The position numbers were made by a program, and so were the translations under genes. A stretch of 64,000 bases of DNA from Lobosporangium transversale (lineage: Eukaryota > Mortierellomycota > Mortierellomycetes > Mortierellales > Mortierellaceae). Location: NCBI RefSeq assembly GCF_002105155.1, contig NW_019028980.1, positions 1,116,001 to 1,180,000 on the forward strand, given 5' to 3'. Position 1 is the stretch's first letter; every line of letters begins with the position of its first letter. Shown one piece after another: positions 22,659 through 33,968 of this stretch. The notes below the pieces were generated by a model. It made no database searches. It had not been told where the DNA came from and saw nothing but the letters and a program-made list of their open reading frames with translations.

Positions 22659-23136
22659 TTGGATGGCGCCTTGCTGGTCAGCGACTTAACTCGATTCGAA
22701 TTCAAGCGCAAGACGGCAGATCCTCCACAAGATGTGAAGTACTGCAAACCATCAATGTCGAGTCGTAGACTTTCCATGATCGATAATCATGGAGTGATGA
22801 GCAATGAATCCACGACCGTTTTATACAGGATTGCCCTGTACGCCCATTGTTCATCAGTCTACGGCCCTTCATCATTTTTACAAGACCCAAATATTTCAAG
22901 CAGACAAAAAACTTGGACGGCGTCTTGCTTGTCAGCGACTTAACTCGATTCGAATTCAAGCGCAAGACGGCAGATCCTCCACAAGATGTGAAGTACTGCA
23001 AACCATCAATGTCGAGTCGTAGACTTTCCATGATCGATAATCATGGAGTGATGAGCAATGAATCCACGACCGTTTTATACAGGATTGCCCTGTACGCCCA
23101 TTGTTCATCAGTCTACAGCCCTCCATTATTTTTACA
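22659..23136. repeat. two tandem copies of a 223-bp unit, 254-bp period
   Basis: Copy 1 spans about 22659-22883 and copy 2 about 22913-23136. The copies are nearly identical, with mismatches concentrated at both edges. The repeat core begins TTGGAYGGCGYCTTGCT and includes CAGCGACTTAACTCGATTCG. Both strands stay open through parts of both copies, including a 109-codon minus-strand frame (22702-23031) and plus-strand frames. None has a start context or splice partner that makes a convincing gene. It may be a duplicated fragment of an accessory coding sequence. Confidence 0.8.
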
Positions 23137-23328
23137 GGTTTATTGCTGCGGAAATGCTCAAAGGGAAGAGGGGAAGAATGAGAAAGGGGAAGAATGGTTG
23201 AAAGAAGAAAAAAGTGTCTTGCTGCTGTTGTTAGTCTTTAATAATAAATTTACGCCACCAACCAAAATGGCCACAAACACTTAAAAGTCCTGTAGATTCC
23301 TTGTCGAACTCATCCTTATCGAAAGAAA

Positions 23329-25961
23329 ATGTCTAAGCGCGCCAATGATTCAATTGACAAAATACCAGAAGTGCACAGGAAGTACAAGAAGATGAATAGC
23401 AACCAACTGATGTACTCTGCTCGGCGGCAGTTCTTGCTTGAAAATGCCCCATTTCCAGACGTTTTTAAATGTGCTCAGGCATTTTACAACGAGTTTCATT
23501 TTAACGGACGTAACGCTGCCAATGACGCGCTGACCCGAACTCTCGAAGACATGGAGTCATCCGGAAATATCTCATTTAAGGGCTTTCTAGTGCAGATGAA
23601 GGTTGCTACTTCTCGTTCGTTATTTGTTTTCGCTTTTAAGCAGTGTTTCTCCAAGTAAATATCTCTTAAATGACATTCTACTCTGAAATTAGACTGATGA
23701 ATTTCGTAACTGGGAGAAGCATTTTTTCCAGACTTACAAGGAAAGCAAGATGATGGACGCTTTCGTTTCAAAACAGATGACACAGATTCGCGTCGCTGGC
23801 CTTCTAAAGGGCAAGTCGGTTCTCGTCAGCAATATTAATTTTCTTGGTGATGGTGTAGTAAATGAAACAGAGGCGGATATTGCCGCCGCCGCCCTTCCCA
23901 AGAAGACTACTGTGAGTCCTGCTTTTTTTTTTTTTTTATTTTTTTTTTTACATTTCCTAATGAGGCTGTGACTGACCTCAATACCTTGCTTTTATAATTG
24001 AAAATCTGCAAAAACCGATCAACCAGCCTACTACACCACCGACATTGTCTTCAGCGTCGACTTCTGATGTATTTCTTCAACGAGTTCAATTTACCTCGGA
24101 CGAGGATATATGCGAGTTCTTCTTTCAGCAACTAGTCAAAGTATGGTCAGACATCAGCGCTTTTTCGAAGTTCATATTAGAGCGGCACTTCAACACAGCA
24201 TGCAAATCAGCATTTAGCACCTATATCAAAAGTCTTCGTGCGATATATAACCACCCCGGCATTGATGAGTCTATTCGAAGAGATGTTAAGAAGCTCAAGG
24301 ATATGAGGGAATCTCGGTTCCGTAGTGGTTTTTTTGAATATGAAAGTGCGATGATCAACAAAGCCCTTATTGAAAAGCGCACCCAAGAACAAAATGCTCC
24401 ACCGGGCTTCGACAAACAGTATAAGGGAGAGTGGAATGTGGATGAAGAGAATGGAGACCAGATGAAATATTATTTAGGCCTATTGGATCCAGAGCAATCT
24501 TCTCAGGGCTCTGTCGATGACAGTTTCAATATTGCTAGAACATCCTCAGAATCCTCAAAGTCAGATTCTCAGTACTCTGACGAAGACCTCACTGGTGAGA
24601 TCCCCGAACCATTTGCAATTGATTTACTGTCCGGCCCAGGCACAATGTCAAGCCAGCTCTCAAACGATGTCGATGGTCGTATTAAAGTTGCCGAGACAGA
24701 CATAAATGAAGCGATCATGAATTATCGTCGAAATTACGTAATTAGAAAATGTCCTACCAATACGGATGGAATGCTGTAAGTCAAAAACTTGTAATGTTGG
24801 TTACCAAAACGCGGTTAGTCATTTATTAATTTTCACGTAGCCTTGTGAATTTTATTGTTACACGTCCCTTACTTCTGAGCCTTTTTTCAATTGAGCTCGT
24901 CGATGCGGCATTCCCAAGACACAACCCTATGATATTGGAGCCTAAAGAAGTTGGCATGATCACACGACTTTGTTCGAAAGCAACACTTTGTCCATATGAA
25001 GAGCTCCTAGAGTGGTGGGATAGTGAAAGCAAGATATCAACATCAGTGATCTATCGAGCCGTCTCCAATTACTTCGCCGAGGCGGGACTGTGGGCGAATA
25101 CCAACTGGTATGAAAAACGGAGTGGGAATAATGAAGATTCATTCATTCATAATCTTATTAGGCCTTTGGTGGCTGGAGCGTTTGGTACGTTCATTGGTTG
25201 CTTGTTTCGTTGGTAGGTAACTTCTTTCCAGTTATGTATTCAGATTTCTTGATTTGATCCTTATTGGCTTCCTTATTTCCTTTTTCTAATACCTATTTTT
25301 GTTGTTTTTTCTAATATCTATTTAAATCTGTTGCGATCATGTCAGGTCACGAGACCCACTTTGCTCAGCAACTGATATTGACAATCGAATGGAGCTACCA
25401 GATTACCAAGTTTCCTTTGGGCAGTACTCATTTGTGCTGGGGGAATTTAAGACTGCAACTGCGCCACGTCAGGATGTCGAACTTGACTACAGGAAGCTGC
25501 TGACATTGGGGAAACGAGCTGTCGATCTTTTATTTAAAGATGGTTACAATGTCCCAGTTGTATTAATACACGGCCGAGGGATGTTGATAGATATTTACAC
25601 CCTTGAACTTAAGGGGGAGGCAATGTATTACACAAAGGCTCTTGGAACTCTTCGTTTAATTTCGAACCCATATGAGTTCTCCCAGCTCCTAAGTTTGGCA
25701 CCTTTGATATCAGCGAAGGTATGTCAAAGTTATGATATTCTTACGTTGAAGCAATATATGATGACATGAAGGAGCGGAGCTATTCACACTGATATCTTCT
25801 ATACTCTTTATCAACAGCTCATTGCGAGTGGTGTCTTTGATTCTTTAAAGGCCAAGAGGAAGACTCACACGAATAAAAACTGGATACGTGGCACTTTTGA
25901 CGTCAAAGGTGTAACAGTCACTAATAGTAATAATAATAATAGTAAGTCAAAATCACCCTAG
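23329..25961 (+). CDS. accessory protein with PD-(D/E)XK-nuclease-like E-x-K core
   Basis: Not recognised as a named gene. Six inferred exons: 23329-23601, 23693-23911, 24027-24775, 24841-25212, 25346-25718 and 25818-25961; all phases agree, giving 709 residues. The N-terminus is basic and charged, the middle is helical (about residues 175-310), and an acidic Ser-rich linker follows. The C-terminal third resembles a restriction-endonuclease fold: an acidic helix region (E-L-L-E-W-W-D-S-E-S-K) and R-D-P-L-C-S-A-T-D. Next come D-Y-Q-V-S-F and F-V-L-G-E-F-K-T-A with a candidate catalytic E-x-K near residue 570, then beta strands (V-V-L-I-H-G-R-G). Large families of such proteins occur in Mortierella and Glomeromycotina genomes (from memory). 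An alternative donor (A|gtaagt at 25942) could move the C-terminus. It sits between two copies of the NASP 3' end. Confidence 0.7.
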
Positions 25962-26041
25962 TAATAGTATACAATACATGGCAGCTATAAAGTCAAGGGA
26001 TAATTTGCATCGATTTTATTATCGTGGAGCTTGAGAGTTAG

Positions 26042-26193
26042 GTAGAAACGCGTGAGGTTGATGTCACGGAAAGAACTGTAGAAGATGGGAAGATCAGAGT
26101 TTAGAATGGCTTGGTTATTTGAAATTACAGTAGTCTTGTGTTACATCATTAATAAAACTGAGACGGACATCTGTTGAGCAATGCTGATGTTGA
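26042..26193 (+). repeat. NASP 3'-end block, copy 2 (orphan)
   Basis: Diverged duplicate of the NASP terminus, directly after a splice-acceptor-like TTAG. It keeps a 20-codon open stretch in the NASP frame (26042-26104: starts V-E-T-R-E-V, ends D-G-K-I-R-V then TAG; NASP itself ends E-K-K-I-K-V). It then keeps matching UTR sequence (GAAATTACAGTAG...CATTAATAAAACTG, AATAAA at 26151-26156). It lacks about 28 bp present in the first copy. No complete gene is attached to it. Confidence 0.75.
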
Positions 26194-26392
26194 AGACAAG
26201 TCGTTGTATCTTATGCCATAGCCCACCAGAATGGTCTTTTCAAAAACACATAAGCTTCTACTTTTCCCTTGACACACATTAATATACCCATCATCCAGAT
26301 TAGAAAGGTCATTCTGCCCTGTTTTTATTATTTTTATTTAAGCCATTGTTAATCGGGCATGAGTAATTGTAAGAAAATTATTTTCTTAAAAT

Positions 26393-26466
26393 GTTGGCCA
26401 ACGTTTTTGTAGCCGATAGCGCTTCTGTAGCCGGTCGGCGCTTTCGTAGACAGTTGGCGTTTCCCA
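26393..26466. repeat. imperfect 18-20-bp tandem repeat
   Basis: Three to four degenerate units sharing GGCG/CAACG, a T-rich step and GTAGCCG or GTAGACAG, for example GCGCTTCTGTAGCCG followed by GCGCTTTCGTAGACAG. Seen directly; function unknown. Confidence 0.55.
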
Positions 26467-27383
26467 AGTCGAGTATTAAGCGCGGGTAGCGAAGCAGTTT
26501 TACTCTAATGAGCATCAAGAGGCATATGACGCTGCCATTCCCCCTAAGGTAAAGGTACCAAGCAAGACAAGCGCGAAGCTTGTCCCGCCAACGAACAGCA
26601 ACCAAGACAGGACTAAAGTAGCTCAAGGCTCAAGGCTCGATCCCTTGACTAGTATTTTTTTCTTATACTGTATCTTCTATGCATTAAAGTCGAAAAGATT
26701 CGTGATTGTGTGTTAAGTAGCTTTTTGGACACGAGGCATTTCACAAAATAAACAAATACCCTTCTAAAAATGACCAGACCTCAATCATGAGTTTCTTCAA
26801 ACGTCGTCCATGGTCTCCACGATACAATAGAGCTCAATGGCAGGTTTCCTCGACCATTGGTTCATGCGTACGAAATAATAGGTCGGACACTTAAAGTCGT
26901 AGAATATTCCTGTGCCTTGTGTTGAGAAACTTAGTTATTTTAATTGAGAAGCATGGTCTGTGCCCTGCGAAATGCTTGAGATTTCATACGCGTTAGTCTT
27001 TTTTTTAGGAATAATGTTGATACATGATGCAATTGATGGTTCCCTATACCCGTTTGTGCATTCCAGAAGAAAAAAAAAAAAAAAAAAAAAAAAAAGAGTC
27101 AGTGGCGCAAAGGCCAAGATCTGTGTACTTCTTTGGGCTTAATTGCTTTGTTTATTCCTTGGACTGTAAAACGGGCAAATTTGTCCATTTAGTTTCCATC
27201 ACTCATGGGCAGGTCAGAAATGAAAAGTGAGGCTGTGGCTTGGAAAATAGTGAGCAACTTAGTTTTTTTATTTTTTGGATTGTTGACCTTTCCCACTTTG
27301 ATTTCAAAATATACACTACCGCTATATTCACACCTTCTTACTTTTCTAACCTTTGCAACAAAAACAAAAAGTCAAAAACTTCA

Positions 27384-27809
27384 AAAGTAAAGGCAGAACT
27401 CATTGTGGTTAATGACATTTCAAGAGCTGACGTGACGGAGGTCAAGCCCGACTACAAGCTTTACAAAGACCGGGTCCTCAAACTGATTCAAAGCGATTTA
27501 CATTAGTGCACGACCATGATACGATTTGGACTATAAATATGAATGCAGGGTCAGCAACAGGCTCAGGCCTTGACATTGTTTCGGAACCTTCTTCAATCAC
27601 TATTCCTGAAACCATTGGCAACGAGGCCTCTCAGACGGCTCTTGATGATTTTAACCCCCATAAAGGAGATCAGTCCTCTTGGTAAGTGTTAACTAGCTGC
27701 CTCATCAGAGCTAGGATGCTCAACCTCTTATTGACACTCTACTGTTGCTTTCAAGCATTCCGCGGTCACCAAGTTCTAAAAGCCTCAAGCGTTTTACAAA
27801 TGTCTGAAA
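27384..27809 (+). pseudogene. possible spliced accessory gene remnant
   Basis: Not recognised. An open stretch (about 27384-27504) encodes a hydrophilic K-A-E-L-I-V-V-N-D-I-S-R-A-D segment ending in TAG. A second open segment follows an acceptor (gaatgcag, ending at 27549). It encodes acidic Ser/Thr-rich sequence and ends at a consensus donor (TCTTG|gtaagt at 27681). A third segment after an acceptor (ctttcaag) reads I-P-R-S-P-S-S-K-S-L-K-R-F and stops at 27809. The second and third join in phase, but I could not connect the first to the second in a consistent phase. It is either a broken gene or one with unidentified exons. Confidence 0.3.
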
Positions 27810-28145
27810 ACTACGATAGTAATCCCAAAGAAAATGACAGTCTGAAAGAAAAAATTAAAGTGATCGAGGCTGATATGCCTGTGGAAACCACTCCGAGAGA
27901 TGAAAAATAGAACAAAACAACATAAAAACTTTACATTATGAATCGACCTAAATAATGAGATTAATGAGTTATATTTATGAGAATATGAATAATTGATGCT
28001 GGCTTTGGAAAGTTTTTTTTTTTTTTTTTTTTTTTCACTTTGTCACTTTGAAGGTTGTCCAGTAAATGATGATGAATTAATGTTTTGCGTATTATATGTA
28101 TATTATAATGCCATAGTGTGTGGAGTACATCTTCCCATATTGGAC

Positions 28146-31100
28146 TCAGTGGATCTTACGCATAGGAACGCGAATTCCATTAGCGAGGCGATGGCGATAT
28201 CCCTCAGGCTCTTCTTTAAGCCCAGACTTTTTTGCCGGCTGCTTCTGCTTCTTCTGCTCTTCACTCTCCAGGCCTTCCAGACCTTGCTCATTATCTCTTC
28301 TTTGCTCCCCCACCTCTACTTCACCTAGTTGAAGATGATGCTTTTCTAAATGATATTTGCGCTGGCGGTTTTGGTGATGTCGATGCGATCGTACAAGGTC
28401 CTGGTTATCGTTCAGGTCCCCATATTCACCGGTAGAACCTTGTTCCTCTATCAGCTTACAAGTATCCTCCTCAGTCATTTTCTTTATCATCTGAGGCTCC
28501 TCTTTATCCTGCATTGGATAAGCAGCTTCTTCATCCTTGTGCCGAATACCAACCCGTGACAAGGACGCTTGCCTCTTCCCCTTCATATGGGCAGAATTTC
28601 TATCGCCATCGCGTTCGTAATCAGTTGGTTTTATTTCCCGATCTTGCCCCCGACCCTGGCTCCTATCTTGTCGACCATTTTGCCGCTGTTGCTCCTTCTC
28701 ACGTTGCTTAATATACTGTTGTTGGAGGCGCATTATCAGATCAGCCTTCTCTGCTAAACTATCCGCCACTTCTTCAAGTTGTTTCCGAATTTTCTTTTTC
28801 TGCCGCAATTGTTCCTCCAATACTTCTGAGCGTGATTCAGTTTTTGCAACCAGCTTTGGGTATGATGACAACGATGATGATACCATAACTAGGTCCTTTT
28901 TGCTATCGTTGGTGTTCCGACTGTTGCTACCGCTACCATCACCTGCAATACCATCCTCCATATTGATAGAGGTTTGGCTCAATGTCTTAAGGTCTTTAGA
29001 GAGCTCGAAGTAAGATTTCCGCAAATGCTTCACTTCGTTTTCCAGCTGTCCAAGGACAACACTAAGCTTTTGCTCTGGGGTCTGAAATCCATCTGATCGT
29101 GTCGACTCCTTTTTGGTCCGAATGGACGCAAGGGCCAGCCCTTCTTGCTGTCCCTGCTGTTCTAGTTGACCTCTATGCGGATGTTCTCGCGATCCCGATC
29201 TTTGATAAGTTGGCGAAGGCTCGCCATGCCCACCGTTGGCTGCAATAGAGCGCTGATTATCGTCTGAAATAGATGACAGCGATGCTCCTACCTCTGATTC
29301 TGATCCGATATTGTCAGCATCATCATCCGAGGTGATCGTGTGTTGATTATTGTCGCCATTACTTTTTGCGCGCTTTGAACTTGGGTTTAAGGCTGAGCTT
29401 GATACTACTAGTGTTGGTGGTGCAGTCGGGCGCAATTGTTCCCGTCGGATGGTGGTAGTGGTGGATGGTTTGACGTTCCTGGTATCATGGGCCGATCGCG
29501 CCAATAGAGCTGATCGAGAATGTTGCTGACGCTGATACTGTTGCGAGCGATCATCTTCTTCAAACTGCATCTGTTGATGGTGATGGTGCTTTTCAATCTC
29601 AGTTCCATTACCTCCATTGCAGCACACAGTGCACCGTCTCGGATCGTGAGTCTTGAGCAATGATAGGATCCGCTGTACATCAATCGAGATTTTCTTTTGT
29701 CCCGGGGAAGGATCCTATGTGCACATTAATTTGCAATACAAATGACAAAAATGTTAATAACTGAGAACAATATTGCGAGCCTGATATCCCTCGTAAATAT
29801 AGTTGATTTGCATTACTGTCAATGCAGCGGCTAGCGCTCGAGCACGTTTTCTGCCGGATTTGATGTCGTCTTGCAAACGCCGAGACAAAGACATAGACCT
29901 TGGCTGTTGAAATTTTGAACGCATTCGAATAGCGGGGTATGCACTCCTATCATCATCGTCATTATTTTCATCACCCTTATGCTTAATACAATTAGTATTC
30001 CTACTGTTGTTACTATCTCTGATTCTGACATTCGTTTGGGAGTCAATGTCCAAACCATTGATAGTGTGCGTAAGACGATCGATGGTGTGCTTAGGACGTG
30101 GAGAGCCTAGGTTCTTATCAAGGTGTGATCCCTGTCCAGGCAATGACTGACTCAAAAAAGTACCACCTCTTATAGATGGCATGGGAATATCCAACAAGTA
30201 GTGATGATTCTGACCTGCTGGTTTACGCGAATGAGGTTTGAAAGGTGTGCCGATCTGAAGACGGTGTACTCCTTCTTCGAGGTCTTCTAATGACCGCTGG
30301 CCATGATGGTGACAATCTTCCTGTTGTAGCTGAGACGGAGCCTCTCCGTTTCCATCCAGTTCATTCGTCTTGGACCGCAAAATCGTCGCTGGTATTGACA
30401 TCTCCTTGCCGTCTGGGCCATAATGTACATGGTGATGAATATGAACTTCCTCCACTTTCTCGACGAAACGACGCGATTCTGGATTCATCGACTTGGAGCG
30501 AGCGCCTCTACTCACACTTCTACTTCTGCCTCTCAACGATGATGGCTGTTCCTGTCCTCCGGACAGCTCAAAGGTGTCGAGATGATCATGCTCTCTTAAC
30601 ACCCGATACTTCTTTTCTTTTCTGATTTTGGAAGACGAATCCGATGAGCCTCTTATCATAGATGGTCTCTTGGTAGAAGAAGCTCTATGTGCCTGTGGTG
30701 ACACTTGTAGGTCTCTAGCACCACGACGGTCTGAGCCGCGACCAGGCCTTCGATACACAGAAATCCTTCTGGACTGAGCGTCAACATCAGAAACTTCTTG
30801 TTCACTCTCTTGGTCTTCACTGCTACTACCACTACCATCATCACTGTCTGATTCAGTCTCCTCCTCATTATCATCATCGCTAGAGTTCATCAGGAAGAGG
30901 AGGTCGGCTTCCTCAGCTGCATATCTCCTCTCACATTTTTGTACTTCAGCTCTTTGCAGTTCTAGCGCATCTATCCGCTTTTGAAGAGATTCAAGCTCCT
31001 TTTGAACTTGATCCTTTTCTCGTTGAATTCCAGCAGTTTTTTTAATTTCCTGTTTTTCCGGTCGAGTGACAGTCGTCCCCATCTGGAATGCCTGTCCCTT

Positions 31101-31273
31101 GGCCCGTCTTGATGGAGACGAGGCAACAGCAGTAGCTTTTGAAAGCTTTTCATTTTTCTTCCGTTGGCGCTCCAACTCTTTCAATAGCTTCTTGTTCGCT
31201 TTTGTAATTGACCTCTTTTCACTCTTGAGTTGCCGAATCATAGCTTTAAGAGTTCCGAGGAGAGAGGATACCG

Positions 31274-31304
<31 letters not shown>

Positions 31305-33711
31305 CAGGAATAGCAGAGGGAAAATGATTGCAAAAAGGGTTAAGTTAATAATTCAAGCTTTGCATGACATTATAGCAACTCTCAAGAAAGAAAAAGTTAA
31401 CCAACCTTGTCCTTCACCTAAGGACCCAGCAAGCTCCATAAATCGATTTTCTGCAATATCCAATTTGGATAGGTCCTCTGCTGTAGAAAGCGGCGGAAAC
31501 CCAGGGGAGCTTCGCCACTTCGGCCCATCTTTTGCAATCAGTGTCGAATCCACTGGTATTTTCAGGTGCCGTTGCTGTTGTTGCTGTTGTTGCTGTTGTC
31601 GTTGCCGCGATATAAAATCATACCGTGTAGGTGATACTAGGTCTTCCAATACTAAATCCCGTCCATGATCCAGTCGACTAGCAGTGGTTCGAGGGGTGAC
31701 AATATAGTTGTTGCTGTTGTCCATGGGTGATGTCGGCTTACCAAGAGCTGTTTCTGTTATTGGCTTCAGTGCTACATGCTCAACCACGCGTTTATTGTCT
31801 GTTGATGCTGACATCCCTAATTCTCGCTTCGCACGCGCAATTGCCACCTCTCGCTCAAATGAAAGCTCACCACTATCATACTCAAGACCACCCAAGCGAT
31901 CATCCTTTTTCAACTTGTTATTAATAGTATTGAAATTACTAAGAGTTAGTTGAGGTTGCTTTGGCGCAGATGACAGAATATTCTTAGGGCTATGTGCGGA
32001 GTTCATGTCATTTTTTAGAGGCGCTTTAACAGCTGTTGCGCCTGGCTGTAGCTCTACTGTGTCTTGGTCATACTCCTCCTCCGCACTATCGTCATCATTA
32101 TCATTGCCTTCATTTGGCGAGAAATCTGATGGTGAATATGATGAATGATATAGGTCCCGTCGCTGCCTTTCTGTTGGCAATACAGTTCCATGCTCCATGC
32201 GACTCTCAGGGCTCCCAGTAACGACGGCTGAAGTAAATGTCTTTTGCGGATTTGATATAGGTGGTTGTCTTGCAAAGTCGGCTCTTGTTAAAGGAGAAGA
32301 GCCCTACAAACAAACAAACAATAAAAAAACAATTAATATAAAATAAACAAAATCTGTCTCGACCCATACTGAATAAAGGCTTTACCTGGCCAAAAGAGCT
32401 CAACCTTGGCCGAGACTTCCGCTCCAGTATAGATTCATCCGTATTATCATCTATAGTGGCACTATTAGCACATATACGTGATGTCAATGCTGCTTCTGCT
32501 GCTGCTCCTGCTCCTTCTACTACGTTAACTGCTGATTCTTCTATACGCTGCTTATATTGCTGCTGTGGCTGTAATCGTTGCCGTGAGTCGGAATTGCTGT
32601 TCTGGGATCGTCGTAATTCTGACAATTGATCTCTTAGCTCTTGACTGTCGAGAATATCACGAATAGTTAGACATTCACCCTCCTTTCTTTTATTGTCATT
32701 ACCCATGTTAGCAATTACCCCAACGCCATTGCTACTGTTGCTGTGTAGTATTTGTGCTCGATTGGTGGATTGGTTGTGATTTATCATCATTCCTTCCTTT
32801 TTGCTATCGACATGCGACAATCGGGAAGATGGGGAGACTGTTCCTGCATGATTGTGATCTAGCTCTCGACCTTGGTGTCTATCATTATCAATACCTCTGT
32901 TTTCCTCCTCCGCTGGTGTTAGTCGCCTCTTGATCCGATGATAGTGGTGCTGTCTCACAGTTGCCTGAAGGTCCTGATTGAAGCCATCATCGCGCCGAAA
33001 ATAAGGTGACATAGGGTCCCGTGCTTTGCGATAGTAACGGTTATCATCTATGTCCCTATCTGTATCCCCATCTGTATCTCTGCCTCTTTCTCTATTCTCT
33101 CTTTCTAGATCCTTGTCCGGGGCAGCCCTTAGATTTCCTGTTTTTGTAGCTTTCGGGGTAATTGTTGTGTCATTGGCTATGCGCACAGTCTCACTACCGC
33201 CACGGTTGAAGGTAAAGGCGCTGCTATTATTCTGGGAAGTCTCTGGAACTGGTACAATTGTGGTTGATTTTTGTGGAAAACTTTGATAGTGGTGATTCCT
33301 CTGTGGTTTAGAAGAAACTGACGCTGACGCCAAGCCAGATGTCTGAATGCCCTTCATATAGTCGGTATCAGCTTTATTGCTGCTGCTGTTGCTGTTGCTG
33401 CTACCACTTTGCTGAGATGTCAGGTGAGAAGGATTCCTGAAGCCGGAAGCTGTGTCTATTATTCTAGTTGTACCAAGTGTGTCCGTGCCTGCTGCAGGAA
33501 TGTGTAACTTGGAAGAGATCTTTCGTTTCAATCGCTCTTGACCAGGACGGTCCTTCTGTGACATGCTGGTGTACGTCTGCACAGGCTCATGAGCTACTGC
33601 TGCTGCTGGTCCGTGTCCCTGTCCAAATGTATGAGTGCGCCTGTGTTCATCCTCTAGGTGATGGTTATGCTCAGAACGTGCTATGCCCCTTGTGCCTTGA
33701 GCAGGCGGCAT
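28146..33711 (-). CDS. large coiled-coil protein, Ppc89/Cep57-like spindle pole body component
   Basis: Predicted structural spindle-pole/centrosome protein. Inferred exons are 32386-33711, 31406-32303, 29817-31273 and 28146-29714, phase-consistent, giving 1,749 residues. The first about 700 residues are low-complexity (Ser, Asn, Arg, Gln, with a polyQ run near 31580-31610). Coiled coils follow, with heptads such as L-K-S-E-K-R-S-I-T-K-A-N-K-K-L-L. Exon 4 opens with I-S-I-D-V-Q-R-I-L and H-D-P-R-R-C-T-V-C-C, as in fungal Ppc89 proteins. At about residues 1438-1560 it has a Cep57-type microtubule-binding pattern: P-E-Q-K-L-S-V-V-L, E-V-K-H-L-R-K-S-Y and L-A-E-K-A-D-L-I. The tail is Glu/Gln/Lys-rich. 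The domain match is from memory of the family; the long disordered N-terminus is not informative. The start at 33711 is the first ATG of the open exon. CC2D1 lies 258 bp upstream in the same direction. Confidence 0.75.
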
Positions 33712-33968
33712 TTAGAGTGATCGTAATACGTTAAAATGGGAAAATAGATGCAAAACCTTTCGGATGATGAAATGTAGGGACGTGAAAGATGAGGAGAGAT
33801 GGCTTGAACGTATTGAAGAATTGGAGAGGAAGGGACAAGCAGGCAGCAAGATAAACCATTCAGTGGCCACAAGTAGATTCAAGGAGACCAGGAGTACAAT
33901 CAAAATTATATCAAATTGGAAGGACGAAGTGCTCTTTATTGAATGTAATTATCTACAGGGCTTTCTTT

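Larger units (their letters stand above)
25962..28145. other. accessory intergenic segment with repeats and a gene remnant
   Basis: Beyond the nuclease-like gene lie the second NASP 3' block (26042-26193), a run of imperfect 18-20-bp units (about 26393-26466) and an A27 run near 27069-27095. A spliced-looking remnant (27384-27809) and a T run just before 28035 complete the segment. Base composition and the absence of core genes mark it as an accessory stretch. Confidence 0.55.

Noticed and set aside
31066-31668. 200-codon plus-strand frame with a poly-Cys run
   Set aside because: Antisense shadow of the Ppc89-like gene and its polyQ tract (CAG/TTG repeat read on the other strand), also spanning an A run in the intron.
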